DNA from: a virus
IMG/VR virus record: IMGVR_UViG_3300012984_000001
Location: 1 to 64,000 of that record
Length of the DNA: 64,000 nt
Reading direction: 5' to 3' (one strand)
Position numbers and translations under genes: made by a program. A model generated the notes under the pieces. It worked only from the letters and a program-made list of their open reading frames with translations, had not been told where the DNA came from and searched no databases. The stretch's first letter is position 1, and the number at the start of each line of letters is the position of its first letter. Below are positions 23,842 through 32,432 of the stretch, piece by piece.

Positions 23842-24690
23842 TTACTTTCTGAATGAATTCCCCTTGAATTCGATTATGTTAAACATATCGAACATTCTGT
23901 CGTAAACTCGATTGCCATACTTTTCGCCAAATTCTTCAATTGCTATATCAACATCTCCTTCAAATCCTTCTTTGAAATTACAAGTAGCATGAGTAATCAA
24001 TTTTCGGCTGTAGCGTTCTTCAAATATTTCTTTGAATAAATTAACTTTTCCGTAGTTACTAGCAATCTTTTCCGTCTTAACATCATCGAAAAATCGTTTT
24101 CCACGCCACATTCTAGCCTCAAATTCATCTCGATCAATATCGGAGTTGCATTTCTCAAACATATTCACAACTTCATTAGCCGAATAACCTTTGAAAGTAG
24201 TTGATTCTATCTCTTTGAATATATGCTCAAAAACTCGCATGGTCGAAGTTTTTCCGTTTCCGTATGTTCCAACAAGCAAAATACCTTTATCGAAGCTAGG
24301 AACGCTTATTTTTGATAAATTTTCGCATCCAAAGAATCTTTCATCTTTAGAAAAATAATAAATCAAAGGTTCTAAGTTTTTAATAGTAACATTTTCAACT
24401 TTGATAAATGGCCTTTTGTTGATGGTATGAAAATTAAGTTTAAATAAATCATACAGATGTTTTGCAGATATTTTAAACTCAACATCTTCTTTAGGCTGTT
24501 GAATCTTATCAAAATAGTCAAAATTAGCTTTAATCTGTTCTGGAGTAGCCTGAGTAGATTTAGCTTCATAAGATTCAATCTGTTGCTTTTGTTCATCACT
24601 TAAACTTTCTGGCTTCAAACTTTTCAAATGATTATATTTATTTACCCCTATGATTGACGAATTTTGTGGTTGTATTGCTTCCTGTGCCAT
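23842..24690 (-). CDS. AAA+ ATPase, DnaC-like helicase loader
   Basis: 282 residues. Walker A GTYGNGKT at residues 141-148, Walker B-like RFFDDV about 45 residues later and a sensor-like THATCN. The size and the partner DUF1376 gene immediately upstream (53-base overlap) match a phage primosome loader that places the replicative helicase on origin DNA. No helicase gene is seen here, so it may recruit host DnaB. Confidence 0.75.
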   Translation of the reverse strand: MAQEAIQPQNSSIIGVNKYNHLKSLKPESLSDEQKQQIESYEAKSTQATPEQIKANFDYFDKIQQPKEDVEFKISAKHLYDLFKLNFHTINKRPFIKVENVTIKNLEPLIYYFSKDERFFGCENLSKISVPSFDKGILLVGTYGNGKTSTMRVFEHIFKEIESTTFKGYSANEVVNMFEKCNSDIDRDEFEARMWRGKRFFDDVKTEKIASNYGKVNLFKEIFEERYSRKLITHATCNFKEGFEGDVDIAIEEFGEKYGNRVYDRMFDMFNIIEFKGNSFRK

Positions 24691-25435
24691 TTGATTTTGC
24701 TTTATTAATATTATCTACCCATTCTAATTTGAATCCTACCCAATTCTTGTCAAGAGAAATTTTGAGTGCTTCTTCAATAGAGAACTTTCTTTTACCGCAT
24801 TCTTCTACTAACGAATCAAAAGCAGTTTTTCCTAAAGATGCATTTTTTGATATTCGGTGGTTAACAAAATCATTCACCAAAACTTTGTTTGAAACTAATT
24901 TCAGTAATTCACTTTTATAATCAAATTCATTATCATCTTTAATTTCAATTACATCTTCATTTGCATTTTCAATTGCTAAATGCTTAAGCAAGGCTTTAAG
25001 CGAATCTTTAGCACAAACAAGATTTTTAGTTAATTCATAAACTTCTAATACAGTTTTAGATTTTAAAGAATTTCTTAAACTTATATAATCTGAATCATCA
25101 AGAATTGCTTTTGATTTTTTCCAAAACTGCCCTACAGTGCCGTTTACAGATTGTTTTTTAGCATATTCAAGCCTTTCCAGACTAATAGTTTTTAATTTAT
25201 CATTAATCCACCCATTCTCTACTTGCTTAAATTTCGCTTCAAGGGTAGTTTTAAGGGTAGCTTCTGAAATTCCGTTACAATAAAGCAATACTCTTCTTAA
25301 ATCCAAAGGAATTATATCGTTTTGATGCTGATAAATTAAAAGGTCAATGTAACAAGCTCTTTCCTCAGGCAACATAGTTCTCGTGCCTTCATAAAAATCT
25401 TTAGAATAAAATAAAAAAGCGGGGTCTTTACTCAT
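24638..25435 (-). CDS. DUF1376 (YdaU-like) replication protein
   Basis: 265 residues. The N-terminal part KDPAFLFYSKDFYEGTRTML followed by ERACYIDLLIYQHQNDIIPL is the DUF1376 signature of phage replication initiator or primosome proteins with a winged helix. Overlap with the AAA+ loader suggests a coupled pair. Confidence 0.7.
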   Translation of the reverse strand: MSKDPAFLFYSKDFYEGTRTMLPEERACYIDLLIYQHQNDIIPLDLRRVLLYCNGISEATLKTTLEAKFKQVENGWINDKLKTISLERLEYAKKQSVNGTVGQFWKKSKAILDDSDYISLRNSLKSKTVLEVYELTKNLVCAKDSLKALLKHLAIENANEDVIEIKDDNEFDYKSELLKLVSNKVLVNDFVNHRISKNASLGKTAFDSLVEECGKRKFSIEEALKISLDKNWVGFKLEWVDNINKAKSNGTGSNTTTKFVNHRGK

Positions 25436-25482
25436 TATTCACCATCCTTTCTGTGATTAGTTTTTTTTGCATAGTTTTTATT

Positions 25483-25995
25483 TTAAACTGTTAACTTTTT
25501 TCCACATGTTGCGTTTGGCTTGTCGGTTTTTGTTAAGTTTAGCCTGTTGTTGAGAGCTAATTTCACTTTTTCGCTTATTGGCAATGTTCCAGATAATTCA
25601 TTGCATTTTCGATGCATTAAAACCATATTGTCCAAAGAATTTTTTCCACCAGAAGCCAAAGCTATTAGATGCTCAATAGTTATATCTTCAAACAATTTTA
25701 ATCCACATAAGAAACAAATGTCTCCGTCTCGTTCTAGTAGTTTTCTTTTTTCTTTTCTATATGTAGTTTGTCTTAATTCTTTAATTGGTGCGCCATCCCA
25801 TTTTTCAGAAGGATTTGAAAAACAAAAAAATGCATGTCTTGTATATTGATTAGAAGTTTTTCCCGACGAATAAACTACTCCGGTCTCTTTTCCTTTAAAT
25901 CTGAGTAATTCATACTCGTTTGTGACAGGAAATATTTCGCACCCTCTAGCTTCGAGCCATTTTTTAAAAGATTGTATTTTTGAAGTTGCAATCAT
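25483..25995 (-). CDS. HNH endonuclease
   Basis: 170 residues. CFLCG, then ITIEHLIALASGGKNSLDN and MVLMHRKCNELSG form the zinc-binding HNH fold with catalytic His in EHL. An unusual N-terminal 75-residue domain precedes it. First gene of a transcript from the promoter at 26113-26141, behind a structured 5' leader. Could be a free-standing homing or packaging-related nuclease. Confidence 0.75.
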   Translation of the reverse strand: MIATSKIQSFKKWLEARGCEIFPVTNEYELLRFKGKETGVVYSSGKTSNQYTRHAFFCFSNPSEKWDGAPIKELRQTTYRKEKRKLLERDGDICFLCGLKLFEDITIEHLIALASGGKNSLDNMVLMHRKCNELSGTLPISEKVKLALNNRLNLTKTDKPNATCGKKLTV

Positions 25996-26012
25996 AGTTT
26001 AATATTTTAAAT

Positions 26013-26105
26013 GAATAAACCCTTAAAAGTTTCGAGGTGGTGGCTCTACTCCTTTTAAGGGTTTGAAAAGAATGTCGTTAAATGTAACAAATCCACCACA
26101 GATAT
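26013..26105 (-). promoter_or_regulatory. Structured 5' leader with loop-leader complementarity, upstream of the HNH gene
   Basis: On the minus strand a 13-bp stem (complements of 26052-26064 and 26017-26029) ends in a small GAG/CTC stem whose 7-base loop is CCACCAC (from 26037-26043). The same leader carries GTGGTGG (from 26093-26099), exactly complementary to the loop. A hairpin plus pseudoknot is therefore possible between the promoter and the HNH start. It may control translation or termination; it could also be the terminator of the gene upstream. Confidence 0.6.
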
Positions 26106-26112
26106 TACGTAA

Positions 26113-26141
26113 CAAATATACATCTAAATTATGTAATACAA
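26113..26141 (-). promoter_or_regulatory. Promoter upstream of the HNH gene
   Basis: Minus strand: TTG from 26139-26141, 18 bases, TATATTTG from 26113-26120. Immediately downstream is the ACGTAATAT motif (26101-26113 region) that also precedes two other structured RNA regions. Confidence 0.75.
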
Positions 26142-26158
26142 AAACATAATTGTGTAAA

Positions 26159-26572
26159 TCATATTAATCTTCTTAATTCGCTTAAAATTTTGTCCTTATT
26201 TTTTTGATATAACGCATAGTTTCTTTTAGAAGGATGTATTAAAAAAGTAATGGGTTTTTCAATTTTCATAAGAGACAAATACTCCTTAGCGACATTACCT
26301 AAAACGATAATTGATTTACAATTTTCTACTTTTTCTTTTAAAGAAAGAGTCCAATACTCTACAAACATTTCCCAACTAGGTTTTTTATGTCCTCCGTTTT
26401 TATCGAATCCTGGAAATTGGTCTGTTACAGCATCAAAAGTAAATAGTTCCTGTGCTTTTTCTTTTGAAATTCCTATTTCTGAAAACCATTCATAAAGCAT
26501 TGTTGTATCGTATGGTAATTTTTGCTGTACTGCAGGAGGGGCTTGTCCTATAATTAAAATTTTAGTGTTCAT
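26159..26572 (-). CDS. Uracil-DNA glycosylase superfamily-like protein
   Basis: 137 residues. GQAPP at residues 8-12 and the later LIHPSKRN match motifs I and II of the uracil-DNA glycosylase fold (GQxP and HPS). It is shorter than family 4/5 enzymes and shows no Fe-S cysteines. Possible roles are uracil removal, or a modified-base nuclease as in some phages. Confidence 0.65.
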   Translation of the reverse strand: MNTKILIIGQAPPAVQQKLPYDTTMLYEWFSEIGISKEKAQELFTFDAVTDQFPGFDKNGGHKKPSWEMFVEYWTLSLKEKVENCKSIIVLGNVAKEYLSLMKIEKPITFLIHPSKRNYALYQKNKDKILSELRRLI

Positions 26573-26798
26573 TTATCAAGTCTTTTTTATATTTAGATTC
26601 TCCGATTTTAACCGAATGCGTTCTCCAAGTTTTTACATTATGCTCTTTAACTGGTAAAACTAATATTTTTATCTTGTTACTAGTTTTCATTTCTTTTATT
26701 AGTTCGGTTAAATCATTCAGCGTTAATTCAATCCCTACTCTTCCAGATGGTAAATCTAATAGATTTCCATATCCAATATATCGTTCTGTGTTATCCAT
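26562..26798 (-). CDS. Hypothetical small protein
   Basis: 78 residues from ATG 26798 (MDNTERYIGYGN); a start at 26819 would add seven residues. Alternating hydrophobic strands, LTLNDLTELIKEM helix. Overlaps both neighbours slightly. Not recognised. Confidence 0.55.
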   Translation of the reverse strand: MDNTERYIGYGNLLDLPSGRVGIELTLNDLTELIKEMKTSNKIKILVLPVKEHNVKTWRTHSVKIGESKYKKDLINEH

Positions 26799-27330
26799 TT
26801 TTAAATGTAGTTTTTGCACCTTCTAAAACAGTTGGCTCGTAGCCTAATCTTTTTTTAGTGGATTTGAAACAAGCAACCCAAATATTATCTAAAAAATCTT
26901 CTTTTATAAATTCTACAGAAGCATGTGCTAAATGTAAAACTCCTTTAAAACCCACTTTTATATATTGTTTTTTAGGTAGTTTTACACAAAACAATAATTC
27001 TGAATTCGGAGCCTGTCTAGTTTTAACATGACTTTCTGGTCCAAAATATTGAACCCAACTCACTCCGTTTTCACCTTTGTATCTTAATCCAGTTGACTCT
27101 TTAGAAGTAATATCTAAATACATTCCGTTTTCTAATGCCCAATTTAAAACTTCTTCTTTTGATTTATTTTCAAAAACATAAGAAACTATAAAAGCATTTT
27201 CTGGAATAATTAGTTTTTCTGGATTAAAAACCCTCCTCCATCCAACTCTGTCAGGATTTTTCGCCATTATAGAAGCAAAAACACACCCAGTTTTTCCAGA
27301 CTTTATGAATTTTAAATTTTTATCTTCCAT
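26791..27330 (-). CDS. Hypothetical protein
   Basis: 179 residues, mixed alpha/beta, with an internal VGFKGVLHLAHASVEFIKED segment. No recognised domain. Start overlaps the stop of the upstream gene (ATGA type). Confidence 0.6.
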   Translation of the reverse strand: MEDKNLKFIKSGKTGCVFASIMAKNPDRVGWRRVFNPEKLIIPENAFIVSYVFENKSKEEVLNWALENGMYLDITSKESTGLRYKGENGVSWVQYFGPESHVKTRQAPNSELLFCVKLPKKQYIKVGFKGVLHLAHASVEFIKEDFLDNIWVACFKSTKKRLGYEPTVLEGAKTTFKNG

Positions 27331-27512
27331 TATTGAGTTAATTTAGTTAGTTCTAGTTTCAAATCTAGCGCACCACGTTTTATCGCGCCAGTTTCTTTAC
27401 AGCCTCTGAGTATCCAATCACCATCGACTTCTATTCTTTGCTTTAAAAGTTTCAGTCGTTTTTCGAATCTTTTTATTTCGAATTCTACGTCAAGTATGTC
27501 TTCTAGTGTCAT
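27330..27512 (-). CDS. Small coiled-coil protein
   Basis: 60 residues, helical (VEFEIKRFEKRLKLLKQRIE), a typical short phage coiled-coil. Function unknown. Confidence 0.55.
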   Translation of the reverse strand: MTLEDILDVEFEIKRFEKRLKLLKQRIEVDGDWILRGCKETGAIKRGALDLKLELTKLTQ

Positions 27513-27517
27513 AATTC

Positions 27518-27865
27518 CTAGTTTTCAGAGTGAATATTACCTATTACTTCAATATCATTTCCTAATTCATCTAGGAATAATTCTTCGCCATCTTCTGGAT
27601 GTTTATAAATTGACATAAAAGCACCTTCTTTAAACTCAATATAAGAACAGTATCCAGGAGCACTTCTAATCCAATCTCCTTCGTAAATTTCAGTTCCGTT
27701 TTTATCTTTTAAGCCTATGAATTGTCCAATAGTTTCTGGAATTGCAAAATAAGTGTCTTGACCGTCCTCAGTAGTTATATAATAAGTACCCGAAAAGTCT
27801 TTTGATAAATATCCTTTATTCCATTGTCCGGTTTTATCTTTTGCTCTAAATTTAATTTCTCTCAT
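27518..27865 (-). CDS. YopX-family protein
   Basis: 115 residues from ATG 27865, opening MREIKFRAKDKTGQWNKGYL, with IGQFIGLKDKNGTEIYEGD and a C-terminal DIEVIGNIHSEN. This matches the YopX phage family (MREIKFRAWD... LKDKNGKEIYEGDI... VIGNI). Role unknown, common in phages of Firmicutes and Bacteroidota. An upstream extension of the frame is only the shadow of the neighbouring gene. Confidence 0.85.
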   Translation of the reverse strand: MREIKFRAKDKTGQWNKGYLSKDFSGTYYITTEDGQDTYFAIPETIGQFIGLKDKNGTEIYEGDWIRSAPGYCSYIEFKEGAFMSIYKHPEDGEELFLDELGNDIEVIGNIHSEN

Positions 27866-27875
27866 ATTTTTAGTT

Positions 27876-28301
27876 TTAATCGTTACTTGAATAATCACTA
27901 CTGCTTCCAGAATCATAGCTTGATGAATCTGAACTCCCCCAATCTCCACCGGAACCGCCTCCAGAATAACCTCCACCGCCAAAACCTCCATCAAATCCAT
28001 TTGAATGAGAGTGACTGTCTGAATCGTATGAATCAATTCCAGAAATATGCGACTGCGAAGGAGAATCATCAAAAATCGTACTTGCAATACCAGCGGTTAT
28101 TATATCGTCGATAATTGTAGAATCTATTCGTCTTACTCTTTCTACTTCATCGTGAGGAGATTCGTAAGGAGGTAGTTTTCTAATAATTCTGCCTTTACTT
28201 TTTTCCAATGCTTTTTGATAACTTGGATGTAATACATCAGACGTAATTTGTGTTGTTTCTTTTTTAGATTTAAAGAATGGAAACCATTTAAATATATTCA
28301 T
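27876..28301 (-). CDS. Protein with Gly/Ser/Asp-rich tail
   Basis: 141 residues. The N-terminal third is basic and ordered (FKWFPFFKSKKETTQ), then the last 60 residues are His/Asp/Ser- then Gly/Ser-rich low complexity. Such tails occur in membrane-associated or surface proteins. No domain recognised. Confidence 0.6.
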   Translation of the reverse strand: MNIFKWFPFFKSKKETTQITSDVLHPSYQKALEKSKGRIIRKLPPYESPHDEVERVRRIDSTIIDDIITAGIASTIFDDSPSQSHISGIDSYDSDSHSHSNGFDGGFGGGGYSGGGSGGDWGSSDSSSYDSGSSSDYSSND

Positions 28302-28312
28302 AGCTTCAAGTT

Positions 28313-29194
28313 TTAGTTATTACCATTTAAAGTGATTGTTTTGTAATATTCTCTAGCGAGTTTTACTGCCTCTTTCATTTCCTTCATTTTTTCAGCATCA
28401 CGATAGAAAATAAAAGTTTTGACTCTTTCTTCTTTAGTGAATCTATTTCCTTCTGAATAAACCAAATTTAGGTCTATTTGATTATATATGGGTTGCATCA
28501 TTGTTTCCAGATTTGCTTGTTCTTCTTCATTCATGGTATCTGAAAAATATTTTCGCCATGCAAACTCTTTTTCTTTGGCGACTAAATGAGGAGGACAATC
28601 AACTAAACAATATCTTAGATGAAACTCGTCAGCATCCCAAAGTTCCATATAGATTCTCCCTTGCCATTCGTAATTTGCATTTGATGTGGCACACATGAAA
28701 GTTTCGGCATCCCAACTACATTTTACATCGTGAACAATTTTTTTATGCCCTAAATCCTTGAAAATATCACATTCTCCTTCATGGTCTTCATTTCTTCTGC
28801 GTTCTTCGTTTTTAGAATAGTGCAATCCGTCCACGTCAGAAATCAAAGCAATTGCATCTTCTTCATTGAAAACTCCCTTATCAAGAAATTTGGACTTTAT
28901 TTCTTTTACGATTTGCTTTTCATTTTTAAGCCAAACTTTACGAACAAATGCCTTGGCAGTTTCAGAAAGTTCTGGTGGAGCATCACGTTTAGCAATTAAT
29001 TCAGCTAATTCGTCAGGTTTTTTAGTACCTACCCATTTAACCTTATTGCCATTAATATTAACTCCAAAATCTCTTTCGTTTTCTAACTCAGTTATTCTTT
29101 CTAGTTGATTTTCAGTAATTCCTGCTCCTTGTTTCTTTACAACTAGAGCCCCGCTTCCGGAGGCTCTAAATAATACTTCTTCAATAGGTGTCAT
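28313..29194 (-). CDS. PD-(D/E)xK exonuclease (YqaJ/lambda Exo-like)
   Basis: 293 residues. E141-x-D143 then HDVK around 155-158 forms the PD-(D/E)xK core, followed by a Q-containing helix (NYEWQGRIYMELW), as in lambda-type recombination exonucleases. It lies two genes from a single-strand annealing protein, the usual pairing for phage homologous recombination. Confidence 0.7.
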   Translation of the reverse strand: MTPIEEVLFRASGSGALVVKKQGAGITENQLERITELENERDFGVNINGNKVKWVGTKKPDELAELIAKRDAPPELSETAKAFVRKVWLKNEKQIVKEIKSKFLDKGVFNEEDAIALISDVDGLHYSKNEERRRNEDHEGECDIFKDLGHKKIVHDVKCSWDAETFMCATSNANYEWQGRIYMELWDADEFHLRYCLVDCPPHLVAKEKEFAWRKYFSDTMNEEEQANLETMMQPIYNQIDLNLVYSEGNRFTKEERVKTFIFYRDAEKMKEMKEAVKLAREYYKTITLNGNN

Positions 29195-29197
29195 AAG

Positions 29198-30382
29198 CTA
29201 TAGTTTTTCTATTTCTGATTTAGCCCATTTTTTGAATGCTTCGAACTTCTCAGTAATTAAAGTGGAAGTTTCGTTTCCTGTGATTGGATTATCAGAGATA
29301 CTAAAACTATCAACCCAAACAGTTAATTGTTTTTTAATAGGTGCTTTAGCTAGTTTTTCAGCTTCCAATTTCGCTTGTCTTTCCTTTTCTAAGCGTTCTG
29401 CTTTCGTCTTTTCTTCGGCTTCTTGTTTTGCTTTTAATTCTGACTCAAGTTTTGCCTTTGCTTCTTGTTCAGTTTTTAAAATAGCGTCTTGTTTTTCTTT
29501 TTCTTCGCGCGCTTTTTTATCTGCTTCTTCTTGAATGGCTTTTTGCTTTTCTTCCGCTTCGGCACGTTCTTTTTGCAATTGAGATTCTTTTGCTTCGGCT
29601 TCTTGTTTTAGCCTTTCATTTTCCAAACGTTGTGCTTCAATTTCTTTTTCAGATTCTTCTTTTGCTTTGTTTAGTTGGTTTAATATTTCTTGAAACTCCT
29701 CTTCTGAAAACTTAGAGTATCTAAAATCACCATTAACATCAATTATATTTGCAGAATAAGCAGACAAAGCAGATATTTCTTTCCATCTTTTGAAATGAAG
29801 GTCATTTTCCTTTTCTTTTTCGATACGTTCGTTCTCTACTCTTTCTGCTTCGATTCTGTCCGCTTCGATTTTATCTTCAAAAGCTTTCTTTTTTGACTCA
29901 AAATAAGGAATCCAAACATCTTCCGGCATATTAGAGAAATCTAGGTTTCCTAAGTCTTCGATGTAAGGTTTGATTGCTGTTTTTCGGTCTTCATTTAGTT
30001 TGACTAGACGCTCTTTCTCCTGGTTCTCGAAAAACTTCTCGGCTTCAAGCAGTTTTTCTTCCATTTGTTCGTTGACTAAACTTTCTTTACGTTTAATTGC
30101 ATCAACAAATTGACCTCCTTTCAAATAAAAATCTTTATTGACTTTGTGCCATTGGTCGATTCCTTTTGTTCGATTATCACGAATTTTAAGACGTAATTCT
30201 TTGAATTTTGGAATATTTTCTGGAGTTACTTCAAGTGCTAAAACTTGCTTGTATGACTTTTCTAGTTCTTCTCTTTCGGAAAGAATAGTTGTAAGCCCAG
30301 AAGTGATTTCTTTTGCCTTTTTTGGCTCAATTCCAAATTCAGCGGAATCAATAATTTGTAATTCTGTTGTTTCTTTTTTCAT
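29198..30382 (-). CDS. Coiled-coil protein of the recombination operon
   Basis: 394 residues. The middle (about 180-345) is an extended Glu/Lys/Ala coiled coil. The N-terminus is helical and the C-terminus is an ordered 45-residue domain (QLTVWVDSFSISD). Proteins of this design (DUF1351-like) often sit between annealing protein and exonuclease in phages. Probably structural or scaffolding in recombination. Confidence 0.6.
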   Translation of the reverse strand: MKKETTELQIIDSAEFGIEPKKAKEITSGLTTILSEREELEKSYKQVLALEVTPENIPKFKELRLKIRDNRTKGIDQWHKVNKDFYLKGGQFVDAIKRKESLVNEQMEEKLLEAEKFFENQEKERLVKLNEDRKTAIKPYIEDLGNLDFSNMPEDVWIPYFESKKKAFEDKIEADRIEAERVENERIEKEKENDLHFKRWKEISALSAYSANIIDVNGDFRYSKFSEEEFQEILNQLNKAKEESEKEIEAQRLENERLKQEAEAKESQLQKERAEAEEKQKAIQEEADKKAREEKEKQDAILKTEQEAKAKLESELKAKQEAEEKTKAERLEKERQAKLEAEKLAKAPIKKQLTVWVDSFSISDNPITGNETSTLITEKFEAFKKWAKSEIEKL

Positions 30383-30385
30383 AAA

Positions 30386-31129
30386 TTAAAGTTTTTGTAA
30401 ATAATCTAAAGTTCTTTGATAAGCCTTTTTCTGTTTCTTTTCGATTACATTTTTAATGCTGTCGAAATCATCTGCAGGAATTACATCCTTCTTTTCTTCG
30501 TACAAATCGAATAGTTTTTTTTCAAAATCTTCGGTTTTTGCCATTACGTCTTTGTTGAACACAACAACGCTATCCATTTCTTCATCCCTATTGAGATTTG
30601 CTCCGAACATCTTGCCAAGTTTTTTCGCTGCATTTTTTATGGAACGGCTATAAGCAATACCTACTCCAAGTTCTAGTGCGTTGGCTTTCATGGTTGCGTT
30701 GAAATTAAGTATTGTTGACCCAGCATCTTGTTGCAATGCTTTTGCTCCGATTCCATCGATTTTTCGGTATTCCTGAGAAATAGGACATTTGTACTTCAAA
30801 CGAGAAACCACAATAAAGCTGTTTAAGTCGCGATAAGATTGCTTTATGATGAAATCTATCTGTCTAAAAAATACTTGACGCAAAGCTTCTTCAATTACCC
30901 CTACAGGAATGTATTCGTAGTCTTGTGCTTTGCTTGCGTTAATGCCTTTCTTTTTCATTTCCTCCATCATGTTTTTTATAACTAATGGTTCTTGTCTAAG
31001 AGCATAGTTAAGAATGGAAACTTTTTTCGATAAAGATTCAGCGTCTTCGATTTTGGATAAAAATGCTAGTCCATCAAATACCGGAAACTCAATATTTGAT
31101 TCGTCGTTTATTATTGCTATTTCTGACAT
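30386..31129 (-). CDS. Single-strand annealing protein (Rad52/ERF-like)
   Basis: 247 residues. YEYIPVGVIEEALRQVF and the C-terminal VGIAYSRSIKNAAKKLGKMF resemble the central and terminal motifs of Rad52/Sak/ERF-type annealers (loading helix and KxLGRAF-like tail). Pairs with the exonuclease at 28313. Anneals complementary strands during recombination-dependent replication. Confidence 0.6.
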   Translation of the reverse strand: MSEIAIINDESNIEFPVFDGLAFLSKIEDAESLSKKVSILNYALRQEPLVIKNMMEEMKKKGINASKAQDYEYIPVGVIEEALRQVFFRQIDFIIKQSYRDLNSFIVVSRLKYKCPISQEYRKIDGIGAKALQQDAGSTILNFNATMKANALELGVGIAYSRSIKNAAKKLGKMFGANLNRDEEMDSVVVFNKDVMAKTEDFEKKLFDLYEEKKDVIPADDFDSIKNVIEKKQKKAYQRTLDYLQKL

Positions 31130-31133
31130 ATTA

Positions 31134-31355
31134 TTAAGATAAACGGGTTATAAATCCTTTAATTGATCTGAAAGTTTTGTCAGGAAAATTCTTTTTAGAA
31201 TGAGTAAATATCACATCAAATGACCTACAGATGTAGTAATCATAGTCCTCCCAATTCTCTAAAATAAATTCCTTTTTACTGAAACTGTCTCCAATTTCCA
31301 TTGAAGACAACTTATCAGAGACAATGCCCTGATAAGTTACTTTGTGTTTTCCCAT
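31134..31355 (-). CDS. Hypothetical small protein
   Basis: 73 residues, mixed strands and helices with a basic C-terminus (FRSIKGFITRLS). Four bases from the annealing protein gene. Not recognised. Confidence 0.55.
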   Translation of the reverse strand: MGKHKVTYQGIVSDKLSSMEIGDSFSKKEFILENWEDYDYYICRSFDVIFTHSKKNFPDKTFRSIKGFITRLS

Positions 31356-31360
31356 AACTG

Positions 31361-32416
31361 TTATTTTTCTTCTTTATTAAAGTAACATAAGTAATAATAC
31401 ATCTGCTTTTGGTCGTCCCAACCCTTCTCGAAGAACTTTTCAGCACTTTCCGGATTAACAAAGTCAAGTTTTATTGTCATGCCGGTATCAAGAGAAATAG
31501 TTCCTTTCCATTTACGTCTAGCATCGGTTACTGCAGAGTTTGAAATAGGGAAACTTGAAATATCTTCGATGGAGTATTTTTCACCTTTATCTACTTTATA
31601 GTTTTTGAATTCTGAAATTAAATCAGGATTGTCAAGCACTTCATTTAAGTAGCTAGTTTCTTCAAATTCGTCATTTTTAGCAAAGTAGTTCATGGAACGA
31701 TTCATGAACATGACCTCTTCTTTTTTATCCTCGGCAGGAGCAACTACTTCTTTAGCAAAATCCTGAGCAAATTTTAGATATTTTTTAGTCAAGAAATTTT
31801 CGTCATGGAAAGCATCAACACCAAGAAAATGTTCCAACCAGTATCTGGCATCATATCGGTTACTGTCGATAGAAAGCACCTTATATCCTTCTTCTTTTTT
31901 GTAATTGAAAATCAAAACTCCTTTGTCAAGTTTGTCTAAGGAAATTCCTTGTTTGAAATTCATTTTCAAGTTATTGTCGTTTTCGTCAATCTCCAAGAAA
32001 TCAGCTTGAATCTCACTTTTGAATACACCAATCGCGTCAACCACGTTATTATCAATACTTAAGTTTGTTAAGTAAGTCACATAAACTTCACCCGATTTGA
32101 TATGCGGATGATTTGAAACCTCATACAAATGCTTTGTAATTTGTTTTGATGCATCCACAATGCAATTTGGATTATCAAAAATCTGTGAAGCATATTTGTA
32201 CATTTCGTTGTAGTCCAAATCTACTTCATGTGCAAACTGATAATAATTTTCTTCTTTTTCTCTGAATGGTTTAAAAAAGAACTCTTTAATTAATGGCTGA
32301 ACTTCATCTTCTAAACGATAAGTTTCGTTTGATAGAAAAATAGGTTCGTTTCGGCTTTTGTTCCCAATCTTGTGGAGAACTAAATCATTGATTTGTAAAT
32401 TAAATAGATTTATCAT
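31361..32416 (-). CDS. Nucleoid-associated protein (NdpA/YejK family)
   Basis: 351 residues. The opening NDLVLHKIGNKSRNEPIFLS then LIKEFFFKPFREKEENYYQF matches the NdpA (DUF37) pattern HxVGNK ... LxxYFLxPF. The family binds DNA and is common in Bacteroidota. In a phage it may compact DNA or antagonise the host protein. Confidence 0.7.
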   Translation of the reverse strand: MINLFNLQINDLVLHKIGNKSRNEPIFLSNETYRLEDEVQPLIKEFFFKPFREKEENYYQFAHEVDLDYNEMYKYASQIFDNPNCIVDASKQITKHLYEVSNHPHIKSGEVYVTYLTNLSIDNNVVDAIGVFKSEIQADFLEIDENDNNLKMNFKQGISLDKLDKGVLIFNYKKEEGYKVLSIDSNRYDARYWLEHFLGVDAFHDENFLTKKYLKFAQDFAKEVVAPAEDKKEEVMFMNRSMNYFAKNDEFEETSYLNEVLDNPDLISEFKNYKVDKGEKYSIEDISSFPISNSAVTDARRKWKGTISLDTGMTIKLDFVNPESAEKFFEKGWDDQKQMYYYLCYFNKEEK

Positions 32417-32432
32417 TTGTTAAATTTAAAGA

